Notes under the pieces: generated by a model
Database searches by the model: none
What the model saw: only the letters and a program-made list of their open reading frames with translations
What the model was told of the DNA's origin: nothing
Assembly (NCBI RefSeq): GCF_007754155.1
Contig: NZ_CP037423.1
Span: 8,242,938-8,306,937, forward strand
DNA: 64,000 nucleotides
Source: Stieleria neptunia
GTDB taxonomy: Bacteria > Planctomycetota > Planctomycetia > Pirellulales > Pirellulaceae
Reading direction: 5' to 3'
Shown: positions 63,712 through 64,000 of the stretch, piece by piece
Layout: each line of letters begins with the position of its first letter
Position numbering within the stretch: position 1 is the first letter of the stretch
Translations under genes and position numbers: made by a program

Positions 63712-64000
63712 ATGGATTTGACGATGACCACGTTGCCAGCGCGCCCCGCTCTCCGGTCTCGCGCTTCGGGCGAGTTCCTGCTGCACCACTTCCTGTTGCA
63801 CTGCGTCCCGCTTGCCGGCCTGCTGACCAGCCTGCTGGCGTTCCCGTTTGCCGGCTCGCTTGCCGCCCAGCCACCCAAACACATCCTCCCGCTTCCCGAC
63901 GTCCCCTTGCCGCGAGACGCCCAACCGCAGGATAACCCGGCCGCCCGCGAGGCGCTGTCTCGGGCACTGCAAGGCGATCGCGATGCCGCCCCCCTGTTAC
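63712..64000 (+). CDS. Start of a secreted protein (3' truncated)
   Basis: The frame opens at the ATG at 63712 (or the ATG at 63724) and runs off the window edge, 96 codons later. The start has a long leader and hydrophobic stretch (HHFLLHCVPLAGLLTSLLAF, then PFAGSLAAQP), as a signal peptide. The mature start is proline-rich (PKHILPLPDVPLPRD...). It is divergent from sucA, 286 bp away. No domain is visible in the part seen. Confidence 0.65.
   Translation, partial: MDLTMTTLPARPALRSRASGEFLLHHFLLHCVPLAGLLTSLLAFPFAGSLAAQPPKHILPLPDVPLPRDAQPQDNPAAREALSRALQGDRDAAPLL

Overview
The window looks like a chromosomal piece of a planctomycete, most likely of the Pirellulaceae (Rhodopirellula/Stieleria-like). 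This is inferred from the gene content: DUF1559 proteins, a DUF1549/DUF1553 cytochrome-type protein followed by a DUF1501 protein, a CRTAC1-type VCBS/ASPIC protein, an ECF sigma factor next to a one-pass membrane partner, PQQ-like propellers, moderately high G+C, weak ribosome binding sites and many short palindromic intergenic repeats. No database search was possible, so all family calls rest on motifs and length.

Layout. 1-9.4 kb: the end of a DUF1559 protein, a small lipoprotein, a large secreted TPR/VCBS protein, a translationally coupled secreted pair, and an ECF sigma factor with its membrane partner. 9.7-23 kb: an inverse-autotransporter-like protein with a beta-helix passenger, then a minus-strand run with a TonB-dependent receptor, an HD-GYP protein, a PQQ-like protein with DPFG repeats, a strongly diverged sigma-70-like protein, xseA, dapF and a TVP38/TMEM64 membrane protein. 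23-34.5 kb: DUF547 protein, 2-hydroxyacid dehydrogenase, PSD1 + DUF1501 pair, DapA-family lyase/aldolase, a secreted propeller, a TrmH-type methyltransferase and an MBL-fold hydrolase. 34.8-39.1 kb: the translation cluster tRNA-Thr(TGT), Tyr, Gly, Thr(GGT), tuf, tRNA-Trp, secE, nusG, rplK. This is the bacterial tufB order, but it stops after rplK. 39.2-42.3 kb: two tandem arrays of inverted-repeat units around a GxxExxY (PD-(D/E)XK-like) gene. 42.3-48.5 kb: a lipoprotein pair, aldehyde dehydrogenase, and a YjhG-type sugar-acid dehydratase. 48.8-54 kb: the moxR, DUF58, transglutaminase, DUF167 operon. 54-56.6 kb: rhodanese, hisG and hisE, with divergent hisH. 56.7-64 kb: secreted proteins, a sugar-phosphate isomerase-like protein, sucA, and the start of a secreted protein cut by the window edge.

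Most notable observations. (1) A short palindromic element has inserted in frame into the signal peptide of the PSD1 protein. Removing 141 bp (133 bp element plus an 8 bp target duplication) restores a textbook signal peptide. (2) A second element of the same broad family sits inside another palindromic repeat, flanked by a 10 bp direct repeat, so these elements appear to move. (3) A GxxExxY gene lies between two families of about 190 bp inverted-repeat arrays that break the ribosomal-protein operon. (4) A 437-residue protein has the layout of a sigma-70 factor but lacks its usual signature residues. (5) An inverse autotransporter carries a passenger of about fifteen 22-residue beta-helix repeats.
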